A stretch of DNA of 64,000 nucleotides from Isoperla grammatica. Lineage: Eukaryota; Arthropoda; Insecta; Plecoptera; Perlodidae. The stretch is from positions 15,896,695 through 15,960,694 of the forward strand of contig OX246743.1 in NCBI GenBank assembly GCA_945910005.1. Reading direction: 5' to 3'. The notes under the pieces are model-generated. The model made no database searches. It was not told the origin of the DNA and was given only the letters and a program-made list of their open reading frames with translations. The position numbers and the translations under genes were made by a program. Below are positions 36,446-47,309 of this stretch, in pieces (within the stretch, counting starts at the first letter, position 1; each line of letters opens with the position of its first letter).

Positions 36446-36997
36446 GTGCTTGGCCTGTCTCCCTACAGTTTTGAGCCAAATTACACAGAAGGAGAACAAT
36501 TGGAAAATCAAAGGAAACAGGGGGAGGAAGAAGCCTGGCTTAAAACATTCAGCGGTCGGAAAGGAAATATCGACTGGTGTACTTGTAACGAGTGTATTTC
36601 CATGGACACGGACAGAGAGAGAGTCATTATGCTGTCACGAGTCTGACAAAATTACAAGTGTGCGCGATCATTTTGATTGTATTACTATATTCACGACGCA
36701 TTCCAACACATAATTAATATCCATTCCCTGAACACGGCAAGACAACAGCTGTTGCTACACTCCACGTGCGAAAACGATCGACAACAGTGGCGGGAGACGT
36801 CAAGCAAAATGTGGCGTCACATTGCCTACAAGCAGTTTGTGGCGTGGATCAACTCATGGACTGCGCTTGGTAAAACTCATCGAATCGTAATTCCATCCTG
36901 TGTAGTGAAATCTATAAGGGAAGAATATCCTGCTGCCGACGGGATTTATGTAGGGTTTAAAGTTGCCGATGGCAAGACAGAGGACTATTTTGACTGA
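36446..36997 (+). pseudogene. P2X7-receptor-type cytoplasmic (ballast-like) domain protein, frameshifted
   Basis: In order: GLSPYSFEPNYTEGEQLE, then DWCTCNECISMDTDRE, then (after a frameshift in the GAGAGAGAG run at about 36610-36621) SLCCHESDKITSVRDHFDCI. After a second shift at about 36680 come SLNTARQQLL and RHIAYKQFVAWINSW, IVIPSCVVKSIREEYP and GIYVGFK, with a stop at 36997. The pattern PYxFEP, WCxCxxC, CCxE, C-I, RxxAYxQFVxW, RxVIPSCVVxxIRxxFP, YxGF is the zinc-binding C-terminal cytoplasmic domain of vertebrate P2X7, which also exists as stand-alone multicopy genes in invertebrates. There is no channel portion (no transmembrane segments or extracellular Cys-rich domain). It lies inside a TIR element, so it is cargo or an accessory gene. 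The two dinucleotide or short-repeat shifts could be decay or errors. Confidence 0.78.
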
Positions 36998-37064
36998 ATA
37001 CTATGTGAGTTATATAATATGTATAAGTTGTATACGCGGTACTAATTATTTAAAACATCATCCA

Positions 37065-37548
37065 TTATTTTAATGTGTATACAGTAGTTTTTGTATTGTT
37101 GGAGGCTTCAATAATACCGATTATTGAATCGTTACAGCGTGAAGTAGATGCCGTGCTTGAGGTCACTTTCGGTACATTTTTCCGCTTTTTTGGTTTTGTT
37201 GCACTTTGGTCGATAATGTTTTCAATCAAATCTCGTTTGTTTTTAGTTTCAATGTACGATGACATTCGTTTTTTTTTTAATGAGTTCTCAAAACTACCCC
37301 TCAACTTTAAAGATGGTACTGCACATTTCTTTAGTTCACGTTTCGGTTTCACATTTGGCATTAATTTCATTTTAAGAGTATTAGAAATTTCGTAGTCTTC
37401 TTCAACGAAATGTTCGGAACATATACGGGTATACCTAGTTGGTATAAAGTTATCCCGTTTAATTTTCGTCACCCAGTTTTTTAAGCGCACTGGAGATTTA
37501 TTTATCCCTGTTCGGGAAACGGTAAAACGATATGCCACTTGAAGCTAA
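37065..37548 (-). pseudogene. THAP-type zinc-finger protein exon (frameshifted)
   Basis: On minus, after a TTTTTAG acceptor, SSGISFYRFPNRDK is read. A frame break (about 37500) is followed by RLKNWVTKIKRDNFIPTRYT, RICSEHFVEEDYE, KLMPNVKPKRELKKCAVPSL and a Lys-rich tail. FxRFPxxx...KxWxxxIKRDNFxPTxxTRICSEHF and AVPSL are THAP-domain hallmarks (second half of the C2CH finger: the C and H of CSEHF). The first CxxC pair must lie on an upstream exon, not found. THAP fingers are sequence-specific DNA-binding modules typical of P-element and Kolobok transposases. No transposase core follows within the element. Confidence 0.75.
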
Positions 37549-37961
37549 AAATGTGTTATAGCATCCGTACACACAACAAGCTAGAACAATGTTTACCGAT
37601 TTAATTAAAACATGAATTTATACACCATATTACACTTGAGAATATATACACAATATTTACACAATCGCAGGCATAATCTTAGGTAGGATAAATACAAAAA
37701 ACTCCACGCCCTTATACTGTTTGACAAACACTCGTACTACACGGCTGTTGTAACTTAATACTATTATATCAATCATTAGCACTAACAAGTTTTTTGAAAT
37801 AAAATCACGAGAGAAACTTTATAGAATGACAGTGACACTGTGTTTGTATATAAGACACAAGAGCAAACCATCCAACCAGATCGGATGTCAACCCTTAAAC
37901 GAATGGTGCGGGTGGTCAGTCATTCTTCCGTGCGACCCTCGCCTGGCGCTCGCTCAGCTCT

Positions 37962-37979
37962 TTATAGTCACTGACGTCA
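37962..37979 (-). promoter_or_regulatory. Inward promoter-like block, right end: CRE plus TATAAA
   Basis: On minus, TGACGTCA (37979-37972) is followed by GTGACTATAAAGAGC; the TATAAA lies at 37967-37962. It mirrors the left block. Downstream is the THAP gene. Confidence 0.5.
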
Positions 37980-38122
37980 CATGCCTCGGGGCGCGCGACA
38001 AAACAAACCGTTGTACGGCGGGTAGGCATCGTCCATGGATGTCATACACCGCGGTTTTCTTTTTTTTTCAATGTCTGATTGTGAGTAAAAAATACTTTGT
38101 TTCATGTGACAATATGCCTTTA

Positions 38123-38820
38123 AAGCTGCGTTTCTACTAGCAGGACATGTCCGGTGAACTTTGTCCGATGAACATTTGTCCCAGGACATTGTCCACCGGA
38201 CATTTACGTTTCCACCTGTAGGCGGACATTTTACAGCAACAGTGGCATGGTTGCCTTCTAGGATGGAGGATGATACTGTTGGGTTGGTTTTATTGGGTAT
38301 AACTGCATCTTTTATTTCAATTAGTGAGTCTCTTCAAAAAAAGAAACGAAAACGTCCAAAACAGTACTGCCACCAAAAGCTTACATAGTTCGTCAAGAGC
38401 ATCTTTTCTTTTCTTTTTATTTTTATAATGAGGATTGTTTACATTCTACAACACCTTGTCAATTTTCTCTAGTTCTTCAATAAAATTCAGAATAATGTCC
38501 TTATCCCATTCCATTTTTGTTTACATTCAAACTAGTCTTACCCCTTTACGCGAGATTCTAAAATGAACTGTCTTGACCCTGGTCATGGTATGTGGTTTAG
38601 GGTGGAGCGTGGAGCTACAAGGGTATGCGCGTGCGCAGTACGAAATGTCCTGCAGACACCTAAATGTCTTACACTTGCCACGGATAACGCAGGACAAGCC
38701 GAATTTTGTCCGAGGACACGGTTCTAGGACAAAAATGTGTCTCGGGACACATTTTTGTCCGTCGGACTTTGTCCCAGGACATTGTCCTGGGACAAAGTCC
38801 GCCTGGTGGAAACGCAGCTT
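38123..38820. mobile_element. TIR element with GGACA/TGTCC palindromes, abutting the TTAA element
   Basis: The left end AAGCTGCGTTTCTAC and the right end (reverse complement AAGCTGCGTTTCCAC) are TIRs, flanked by TA at 38121-38122 and 38821-38822. Subterminal regions are packed with GGACAAAGTCC/GGACATTGTCC-type palindromes. A short frame (about 38263-38388, MEDDTVGLVLLGITASFISI then KKKRKRPKQY) may be the start of a transposase, Harbinger-like at best. Its first base overlaps the TTAA of the neighbouring element. Confidence 0.65.
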
Positions 38821-39056
38821 TAGGCGCACCCCCTTGAATGCGTCGGTGCCTGACTTGCACGAAGTGCCAATAATCCGACTGACAAGACCGCAGGACGGTC
38901 GGGTAGTTCGCACACTGGTCACCGGGCGCGCGCCAAGAGTCAACGAGCGAGGCGTACTTTTGGCGCCGGCTTCAAGTCACACGAACGCACACGCGCACAT
39001 GTAGATAGATAGATATTTGTTTATCGTAGCTAGCAGCTATTCACAGGACATTAATG

Positions 39057-39530
39057 TTAATATCCGTGCCGACCCGGATGGGGGACGCCGGTCGCGGCCT
39101 TAAACGCGCGGCGGAACCGACGAAGAAGCACAGGGGACCCGCGGCGGGGCGAGCGCCCCCGGCAGAGGAGACGTGGCGACGGCGGGTGGCGGGATATCCC
39201 GGGGTCCCGTGGTCGGCGGCAGCGGAGAGGCAGCACGCACCCGCGCCCTCTTCGCGGGTGGCTCGATTGGAGGCGGGCAGTCGGGGCGGTGCGGGGCGGG
39301 AGGCGGAGCAGACGCCGCAGCGAGGGCGCGAATAAGGGGGTTGCCAATATCGGCGAGGCGAGCGAAGTAGGAGGACGCGAGATGAGTGGTGAGGTAGTCT
39401 CCCACCAAGGGGACGCCCAGGTCGTTGTGCACGTCGGCCATTCGAGTGGACCGCGGAACCTCCGCAACAAGGCGGAGTACAATTGTTTTGGAGGACTTGC
39501 AGCCTTCGGATGTGCGACTCGGCACAAGAG
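39057..39530 (-). pseudogene. C-terminal fragment of a Jockey-like RT ORF in GC-rich DNA
   Basis: Minus frame 39525-39100: KTIVLRLVAEVPRSTRMADV, HNDLGVPLVGDYLTTHLASS, YFARLADIGNPLIRALAAA. The VPRxxRxxxLHxDLGVPxVxDYxxxxAxxFYxRLxxxxNPLI pattern is the C-terminus of Jockey-group ORF2. The Pro/Ala-rich continuation is GC-driven. A TAGA microsatellite near 39002 may be its 3' tail. Confidence 0.6.
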
Positions 39531-40139
39531 GACGTCTCTGTAGTATTAGCTTCTTCTTCTTTTTCTTCTTCTTCTTTTTCTTCTTTTTCTTAAGATAACC
39601 TATAGGCTACCTACTTCTATCTACCCTGGACGTCAAACTTCAGTTGGGTTGGGGCGTAGCGTCCCGTCAGGTCAGGCGTCCAGGTGCATGAGGAAGTCCC
39701 CGTCCAAAAATTGCATAGGTGCCCTAGGGATCAGCAGAGTCAAACACTTAGTGATTTGTATCTCAGCTGTCTAGGGTACTAGTCGCACGGCCCCAGGCAA
39801 CTCCGAGCTTTGAATACGTTGGCCTGCACCCTAACCCGGTGACTTGGTCCGATGTAGCGCTCGTACACGACTGAGAGCCCACGTCGGGAACTTTCTATTC
39901 CTTCGCAGAGTTATTAACACTTAGAAATTTTCTCTTATTGCCAGTCTGATTAACTTGTCTTGAAACCGTCAAGTCCCAACAACCCAGTTGAAAATTGTAT
40001 TTTCTTCGTTGGACTTTATTTTCCGTGTTGCCAACTTATTAAATCATTGTAGGTTTATTTTTATACTTTATTTTTCTATGTAAAATCATATAAGAAATAT
40101 TACCAAGGTTTCTATCTGATATATTGTGGTTGTGGTCTT

Positions 40140-40140
<1 letters not shown>
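39531..40140. other. No gene recognised; (TTC)n-like tract
   Basis: A CTTCTT/TTTTTC tract at 39549-39592, then unassigned sequence. Confidence 0.35.
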
Positions 40141-40892
<752 letters not shown>

Positions 40893-40912
40893 ACGCACAC
40901 ATAGTACACAGA

Positions 40913-41193
40913 GTGGTAGAACCCCAGCCATCGTACGATCAGTCGCAAGGCTAAAGTAACGCAGCCCAGCCAATCGTACGACAGTCGCAAGGGTCTACTG
41001 TTCGAAGCAGGGTTACACAGAGCGGTAGAACCCCAGCCATTGTACGATCAGTCGCAAGGCTAGTAACGCAGCCCAGCCAATCGTACGACAGTCGCAAGGG
41101 CCTACTGCTCGAAGCATAGGGTCACGCCCCAGCCATCGTACGATCAGTCGCAAGGCTAGTAACATAGCCCAGCCAATCGTACGACAGTCGCCG
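40913..41193. repeat. Tandem repeat at the LINE break, ~2.5 copies of ~110 bp
   Basis: The unit contains CCCAGCCATCGTACGATCAG, TCGCAAGGCTAGTAACGCAG and CCCAGCCAATCGTACGACAG, starting near 40922, 41030 and 41121. It abuts the point where the LINE endonuclease frame ends (about 41190). Confidence 0.8.
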
Positions 41194-41654
41194 GTGGTTC
41201 TTGACTGCCAAGCCTTGTGCTTGCAGTTCAAGTCCCCCGCAATTATTGTGGGAAGGGTCGCACTGGTGATCTGGTCAATGTCTCCACTGTCAAGTGGGGA
41301 GCTGGGGGGTTTGTACACCGATACCAATTTCAATGGCCCACTTTCCGTTTGAATGATTATGGCTGTTGCTTCAATTGACTGTAGGTCGGGGGTGGGGCAG
41401 ACTTGGAATGGAATGTCTGATCTAACTAATATGGCCGTGCCGCCTCCACGTGCGTCTCTATCATTCCTTATGCATGCAAATCTGTGCACTTGAAACTTAA
41501 TGTTGGGTTTTAAAAACGTCTCACTCATCATGCACACATGAATTTGTTCATCTCTTAAAAACTGGTACAGCTCATCCTTCTTGCTTAGCACAGAGTTGGC
41601 GTTCCCCGCCATTATGTTAATGTTTCGAGAAAGGTTGTTAGGGCCTGGAGCCAT
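41190..41654 (-). pseudogene. LINE endonuclease domain (N-terminal part)
   Basis: Minus frame: INIMAGNANSVLSKKDELYQ, FLRDEQIHVCMMSETFLKP, FACIRNDRDARGGGTAILV, VSVYKPPSSP and IIAGDLNCKHKAWQSR. This is the apurinic-like endonuclease of Jockey-group ORF2 with the N(A)N, SET and GDLN blocks. It ends at KAWQSR (about 41190), where the 110-bp tandem repeat begins, so the C-terminal SDH block is missing. Confidence 0.8.
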
Positions 41655-41659
41655 GTTGG

Positions 41660-42149
41660 TTGTTGCAGGACCGAACTAGGAAAATGGGCATGGCCATAGA
41701 CATGATTATTTCTAATCTATCTTTATTGTTTTCAGCCTCACACAGCGCTTTCAGCAGTTTCTCTGCCCATGTCTTGACTGAATCAGTGTCAAATTGCTCA
41801 CTGGATACACTACTCGCCGGTCCTTGCTCCGCCCTTGATTCCTTGTTTGGGGGGGGGGGGGGGCTGTCTTAGCTTCCTCTTCTCGCGCAAGGATGCACTA
41901 ACATTAATGACCTCCGAAGAGCTACTCCCCGTTGAGCTATCGCTGTCATGTTCATAAGCCCTATCATCGCCTCTACGCGTCTTGTCGGTCCCCTGACGCA
42001 GCCTGCTACTGCCCATCACCTCAGGGACAATCTGCGTGTTACGGCGTAAAGGGGGGAACGCATCCCTACTACCCCTCACCCTTCCCTCACCTTGGGCATT
42101 TCTATTAAACCAGACATTAGTACGGGGTAGCGGGGCCTCCTTAAACCTC
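41660..42149 (-). pseudogene. LINE ORF1, C-terminal part
   Basis: Minus frame from 42149: FKEAPLPRTNVWFNRNAQG, MRGSRDAFPPLRRN, DSDSSTGSSSSEVINVSASL. After a frameshift at the poly-C/G run (about 41850-41861) it continues KTWAEKLLKALCEAENNKDR and MSMAMPIFLVRSCNNQHGS, overlapping the ORF2 start. It reads in frame with the N-terminal part at 50446-51071 once the intervening element is removed. Confidence 0.72.
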
Positions 42150-43453
42150 TAGACCTTGGGCCAGCTATAACCCCCCCTCCCCCCCCCCCCGGTGCGGAAG
42201 GTCTGAAAGTGGTTTTGAGTACTTTGATATATTGACTTTCGATTTTCACTTGTTAGCCAACATGGTTTTGGTGGGTGCACCCACCAGGGGTGTCCAAATG
42301 TGGTACTGTGAAAACCATAAAAATATTAATTGAGGTATGTTGCCAGTTCAAAGAATTAACTATTTTTATAAGGATGTACTCTTTTATACGTTAGCTACTA
42401 AATAATACAATTTGTTGATTTTCAGGGTTACACAAACTAGTTATCTATTCATGTTTTGTTTTTATTTCGAGGAAAACATTTATATAGTTTGGCCGCTCTG
42501 TAACGCCCCACCCCTCAAATAATGGAAGGTCTAAAAGTGGTTTCGATTACTATTATACATGTACTTTTGATTTTTACTTGTTAGCTAACATGGTTTTGGT
42601 GGGTGCATCTACCAGGGTTGTCCAAATGTGCCACGGTACAAATCGATATTAATATTATATGCAATTCTTGAGAATAAATCAAAATAGTTGTAAGTATATA
42701 ACCTCACGCATCTAAAATGCTTTGTAACATGAATTTTTTATTTTTCAGGGGTGAGAAAAACATTCTATATACATTTTATGTGAATTTTTTAGGTTAAAAT
42801 GTATCATGTTTGCCCCATCTGTAACCCCCCACCCCTCCAATATTGGACGGTCTGAAAGTGTTTTTGTATACTTTGATACATGACCTTTTGATTTTAACTT
42901 GTTAGCCAAGATGGTTTTTTGTGAGTGCACTTACCAGGGCTATCCAAAATGTCGAAATAGTGAGCAATATTAATGATAACTATGATTTTGACAGTAAAAT
43001 GAACATTTTTGGAATTAAGTAACCTTTAACACATTGAAATTGTTAATTATACATTTTCCCATTTAAATGGTCGCACAACACAATATATAATACATTGAAT
43101 TTAATAATTTATACATTTTATTTGTTTACTTTGAGCATAACATGTATAGGGTTTACCCCATTTGTAACCCCCCGTTCCCCATATGCCGGAAAGTTTAGAA
43201 CTGTTTTTGGATACTTTGGTACACTGTCTTTCGATTTTAGCTTGTTAGCCAACATAGTTTTGGTGGATGCACCCACCAGGGGTATCCAAACATGGCGAAA
43301 TAAGGAGCAATATTGATGTTAATTGCGATTCTGGACAGTAAATTAACAATTCTGGACGTATATATTCTTTAACATTCAAAATACTTAATTAAATACATTT
43401 TTCCATTTAAGGGGTGCACAAAACTTTCCATATACATTTTTTGGTTTACTTAG

Positions 43454-43781
43454 TGTTTAGCACGGAAACACAAACTATAAAATCGCCGGGCGGTAGACAA
43501 TAGGATGAAGGGGGGAATGTGGGGAAAGCCGGGGAACATGTTAGGGAAGCCGCACTAACCTTTAAGACTCCATGGAGACGTCCACGACGACCGGCTATGG
43601 TTCCACCACACTGGAATTGACAGTTGTTCACTTCTCCACGGTCCGCAAGCAACTGTAGTGAGCGCTTGTTCAACAATAATATGTTTTGCTGATAACGCTC
43701 GTGACGTGAAATGTATGACGTATAAGAGTGCGGCAGAGGGATGGGATGGAGGGAAAATTCAAACAACACTAATACTAAACA
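43454..43781 (-). repeat. 3' LTR of the BEL element
   Basis: 328 bp, TG...CA ends on both strands. No difference from the other LTR was found by eye. Confidence 0.95.
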
Positions 43782-43792
43782 TACCCCCCACC
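43782..43792 (-). other. Polypurine tract candidate
   Basis: Minus strand GGTGGGGGGTA immediately before the 3' LTR; the expected site for plus-strand priming. Confidence 0.6.
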
Positions 43793-43931
43793 GAAACCAA
43801 AGTGTGGTTTCCTAAGCAAGCGGAATATGACGTAATTCGTAACTTCACGAAATTTTCGTAAGCAATATAAGATGCTGAAAACTAAACAAACGTTCTTCTA
43901 CGAAAATAATATAAAATACCTCAGGGGATCT

Positions 43932-46900
43932 CTATTCTGTGGCGGGCAGTGGACATAGTTTCACTACTGGCCGAGTGATTGTCCCCTGGGAAGTGCGTAC
44001 GGTAGCAACTCGGACGACCTTGTCTAATCCGGGGTGCACGTCAACGATTCTGCCTAGTTTCCATTGCAGCGGTGTAGATTTCCCATCGTTAATAATGACA
44101 AGGTCATTGACCTTCAAGTTTGGTTTGTTTGTACACCATTTTAAACGTTGTTGAAGTGTGTTGAGGTATTCCGTTTTCCATTTATTCCAAAAATCCTGGG
44201 ATGCTTTCTGAAGAAGCTGCCAGCGGGATAACCTGTTAATAGGTGTGTCGATGAAGTTTTCCTCTGGAAGAGACACTAGTGGGGTTCCTACGAGGAAATG
44301 TCCCGGAGTCAACGTATCAAATTCGTTTACATCGGGCGATAAGTCAAATAATGGTCTAGAGTTGAGAATTGCTTCGATTTTGCTGAATAAAGTTGCTAGT
44401 TCTTCAAACGTAAGAGCTTGATCACCTATGACGCGTCGTAAATGATATTTCACTGAGCGTACCCCAGCCTCCCATAATCCGCCGAAGTGAGGGGCCGAAG
44501 GGGGGTTGAAGTGCCATTGAATTCCCTTTGCGGCGGTTGCGTCTATAATTTGCGTTGATTGTTCGTGTAAGTATTTGAAGATGCCTATGAGATACCTGCT
44601 TGCTCCAACAAAGTTTGTTCCACAGTCCGAGTAAATGGCTGAGCACAAACCTCGTCTGGCTACGAATCGGTCTAGTGCAGCAAGAAATGCAGGAGTTGAT
44701 AGGTCAGACACAACTTCCAAATGCACGGCCTTTGTTGACATGCAGACAAAGAGGCACATGTATGCCTTAGATATCTTTGCATTTCTTATTTTACTTTCTT
44801 TAATGTTGAATGGGCCAGCGAAGTCAAGACCTACAGTCAGAAACGGGCGTCCTTGTTCGACTCTCGAAGCTGGTAGATCTCCCATCAGTGGCTGGGCATG
44901 GGTAGCTTTCATCTTGTGGCAAATGAGACATTTTGATAGCTTAGAACGAATTATTCGACGGGCTGACAAAATCCAAAATTGGCGTTGCAATATGCTTTGT
45001 AAAGCGCGGGGCCCGATATGAAGGTATGAGCGGTGATAGTTATCTATAATAAGATTTGTCAAATGGGTTTTTGGAGGCAGAAGTAGTGGATGACGATTGC
45101 TGTAGGGCAAGGGGGCGTTTCGCAATCTGCCTCCTACTCTAAGAGATCCCGAGTTGTCAAGAAATGGATTTAGACGTCGTAACGAAGGCGAACAAGGAAT
45201 CTTCTTTGTCAGTGAGTCGATATCCTTACAGAAATGTATGCGTTGTGCATGTCTAATCCAAACGTGTAATGCTTGGCGCAATTCATTAGCCGTCAAGGTC
45301 CCTCGACAACGCAACCCTTTTGGTAACTTTGAATTAGTTGCAAACCTTAAGCACCAAGCAGTGACACGTTGCAAAGTGGTCAACGATGAGAATCTCTCCT
45401 CCAAGGCATACACAGGATGCGCGGTCATCGAGACCAACGTGTTCGTAGCAGTCCTAATTTCAGGTATGTCGACAAGCTGTAAGCCCGGTACGGCAGCAAT
45501 ATGCCATCGCTCTCGTGGGGAGGACAACCAAGCGGGACCCTCCCACCACAGTGGATGATCGACAAGCTGCTTGGGAGTGAGCCCTCTACTCGCGCAGTCA
45601 GCTGGGTTGTCGTCGGTGGACACGTAGCCCCACGTTGAAGGTTCGGTTAACTCATGGATCTGTACGATACGATTAGAAACGAATGGTTTTAATTTGAACG
45701 TCGGTGTTCGTAGCCAGGCCAAGACGGTGGCCGAATCGGTAAATGCGTAAGTGCGATTTATTGTAGTGGTAAGTATGGACAGGGCATACTGTAACAGTTT
45801 TGAGAGGAGGACAGCTCCACATAACTCCAAGCGAGGAATTGACAGCGTCTTCAGTGGTGCAACCTTTGATTTGCCCATAAGCATGCTTACAATGCTTTTA
45901 GATTGAGACACGGTAGTGTGAAGATAAACCACACTAGAATAACCCTTTTCCGAAGCATCACAAAACCCTACTAGGTTAACTTCTGCATTGCTAGACGACG
46001 CTATACAACGTTTAATTCTTAATTTTGATAATTCCTCGAGTTGAGTAGCAAACACCATCCATTCATCATGAATAGCTGTGGGAATGGGGTCGTCCCAACC
46101 CAAACCAAGAGACCAAAGTTTCTGTATAAGGTATTTTGCATTGAATACTGCTGGTGTGACCCAACCCAGCGGGTCATAGATTCGCGCTATGACGGACAAT
46201 AATGCTCGTTTGGTGTGAACGATATTGTTTAGTGCGACTTTGTATGAAAATGCGTCCGCTTGTGCATCCCAGTGGATGCCTAAAATTTTAACTACTGAAT
46301 CATCTGGTGAAGAGAGTGACAAATAAACCTCTCTGTCAATCAAGGGAACATCGTGTAGAATGTCGGGGCAGTTGCTGCTCCATTTTCGTAGTTGAAAACC
46401 ACCAGATTTCAGCACGGTGATTAGTTGCTGTTTAAGGGAAAGCGCATCTTCTAACGAATCTGCTCCGGTTAAAACGTCATCTACATAGACATTTTCCCGC
46501 AGGACTTTGGCTGCATCAGGACATTTTTTACCTTCATCTTCCGCTAACTGATGAAGGGTTATGGCCAACCAAGGAGCAGATGATACTCCATACGTAACGG
46601 TATTTAATTCGAATCTCTTGACGTCCAAGTCTGATGAATTTCTCCACAATATATGTTGAAACGGCCTGTCTTCTGGTAATACAAGGATTTGCCGATACAT
46701 CTTACAAATGTCAGCGGAGAATACCATTGCGTGCATTCGAAACTTGAGTATAACATCGGTTATATCAGTCTGTAGCTTGGGTCCCGTAAATAGGATATCG
46801 TTGAGCGATCTGTTGCATGAAGCTTTGGCCGAAGCGTCAAAAACAACACGCAACTTTGTGGACGAACTTGACAACTTGAGTACAGGGTGATGAGGAATAA

Positions 46901-47213
46901 CATACTGTGATGTGGTAGACGATGGCAACTCACGCATGTGTCCCAACGCTTCGTAGTCCCTCATGAACTCTTCATAAGGTTTTTGAAGCTCAGGCTGTCG
47001 AGTTAGACGACGTTCAAGTTGCTGGAAACGTGAAACTGCTTGCGGATATGAATCGCCTAGCTTAGGTGCTTCCCTTTTAAAAGGTAAGGGTACGACATAC
47101 CGTCCAGTTTGATCACGATAATGGCAATTTGCAAATAAATCTTCACAATATTTATCATCAGGGTTAGCTACGTTTACATGAGGCGGTTCCTCAACTTCCC
47201 AGAATCTCCTCAT
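43932..47213 (-). CDS. pol: BEL/Pao pol: reverse transcriptase, RNase H, integrase
   Basis: 1093 codons from Met 47213. The same frame extends upstream to the TGA at 47310-47312, so the Met is not necessarily a start. RT: LRVVFDASAKA (~121), ADICKMYRQI (~167), catalytic YVDD (~243-246). RNase-H-like: FCDASEKGYSSVVYL (~430) and FTDSA. Integrase H2C2 finger: HRSYLHIGPRAL with CLICHKMKA; catalytic core: VGLDFAGPF, YSDCGTNFVGA, GLWEAGVRSVK (D, D, E). The C-terminus with PGHFLVG and LVIINDGKSTPLQWKLGRI is the DUF5641-type end of BEL integrases. No stops or frameshifts occur within it. Confidence 0.95.
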   Translation of the reverse strand: MRRFWEVEEPPHVNVANPDDKYCEDLFANCHYRDQTGRYVVPLPFKREAPKLGDSYPQAVSRFQQLERRLTRQPELQKPYEEFMRDYEALGHMRELPSSTTSQYVIPHHPVLKLSSSSTKLRVVFDASAKASCNRSLNDILFTGPKLQTDITDVILKFRMHAMVFSADICKMYRQILVLPEDRPFQHILWRNSSDLDVKRFELNTVTYGVSSAPWLAITLHQLAEDEGKKCPDAAKVLRENVYVDDVLTGADSLEDALSLKQQLITVLKSGGFQLRKWSSNCPDILHDVPLIDREVYLSLSSPDDSVVKILGIHWDAQADAFSYKVALNNIVHTKRALLSVIARIYDPLGWVTPAVFNAKYLIQKLWSLGLGWDDPIPTAIHDEWMVFATQLEELSKLRIKRCIASSSNAEVNLVGFCDASEKGYSSVVYLHTTVSQSKSIVSMLMGKSKVAPLKTLSIPRLELCGAVLLSKLLQYALSILTTTINRTYAFTDSATVLAWLRTPTFKLKPFVSNRIVQIHELTEPSTWGYVSTDDNPADCASRGLTPKQLVDHPLWWEGPAWLSSPRERWHIAAVPGLQLVDIPEIRTATNTLVSMTAHPVYALEERFSSLTTLQRVTAWCLRFATNSKLPKGLRCRGTLTANELRQALHVWIRHAQRIHFCKDIDSLTKKIPCSPSLRRLNPFLDNSGSLRVGGRLRNAPLPYSNRHPLLLPPKTHLTNLIIDNYHRSYLHIGPRALQSILQRQFWILSARRIIRSKLSKCLICHKMKATHAQPLMGDLPASRVEQGRPFLTVGLDFAGPFNIKESKIRNAKISKAYMCLFVCMSTKAVHLEVVSDLSTPAFLAALDRFVARRGLCSAIYSDCGTNFVGASRYLIGIFKYLHEQSTQIIDATAAKGIQWHFNPPSAPHFGGLWEAGVRSVKYHLRRVIGDQALTFEELATLFSKIEAILNSRPLFDLSPDVNEFDTLTPGHFLVGTPLVSLPEENFIDTPINRLSRWQLLQKASQDFWNKWKTEYLNTLQQRLKWCTNKPNLKVNDLVIINDGKSTPLQWKLGRIVDVHPGLDKVVRVATVRTSQGTITRPVVKLCPLPATE

Positions 47214-47309
47214 GGTGATGTTGATGTCAAGTGGTGAATCAACTGAGGCTAGCAGAGTTGTGATAGAGGAGGGCGACCGATCAAAAGGGTTAACCTTCCC
47301 TGTAATGAC

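Larger units (their letters stand above)
36185..38119. mobile_element. TTAA-target transposon carrying P2X7-type and THAP-domain genes
   Basis: Perfect 17-bp TIRs AGGCATATTGTCACATG (36185-36201) and CATGTGACAATATGCCT (38103-38119) are flanked directly by TTAA at 36181-36184 and 38120-38123. TTAA duplication occurs in piggyBac and Kolobok elements, and Kolobok transposases frequently carry THAP fingers. Two convergent genes lie inside: a P2X7-type cytoplasmic domain on plus (36446-36997) and a THAP protein on minus (37545-37065). Each end has an inward-facing TGACGTCA + CTATAA block. No full transposase catalytic domain is seen, so the unit is either degenerate or relies on a helper. Confidence 0.75.

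Noticed and set aside
36446..36997. A complete P2X receptor
   Set aside because: No transmembrane segments or channel ectodomain; only the C-terminal cytoplasmic-type domain is present.
39054..39543. GC-rich frames on both strands as a host gene
   Set aside because: Only the minus frame with a Jockey C-terminal pattern is interpretable; the others follow from GC content.
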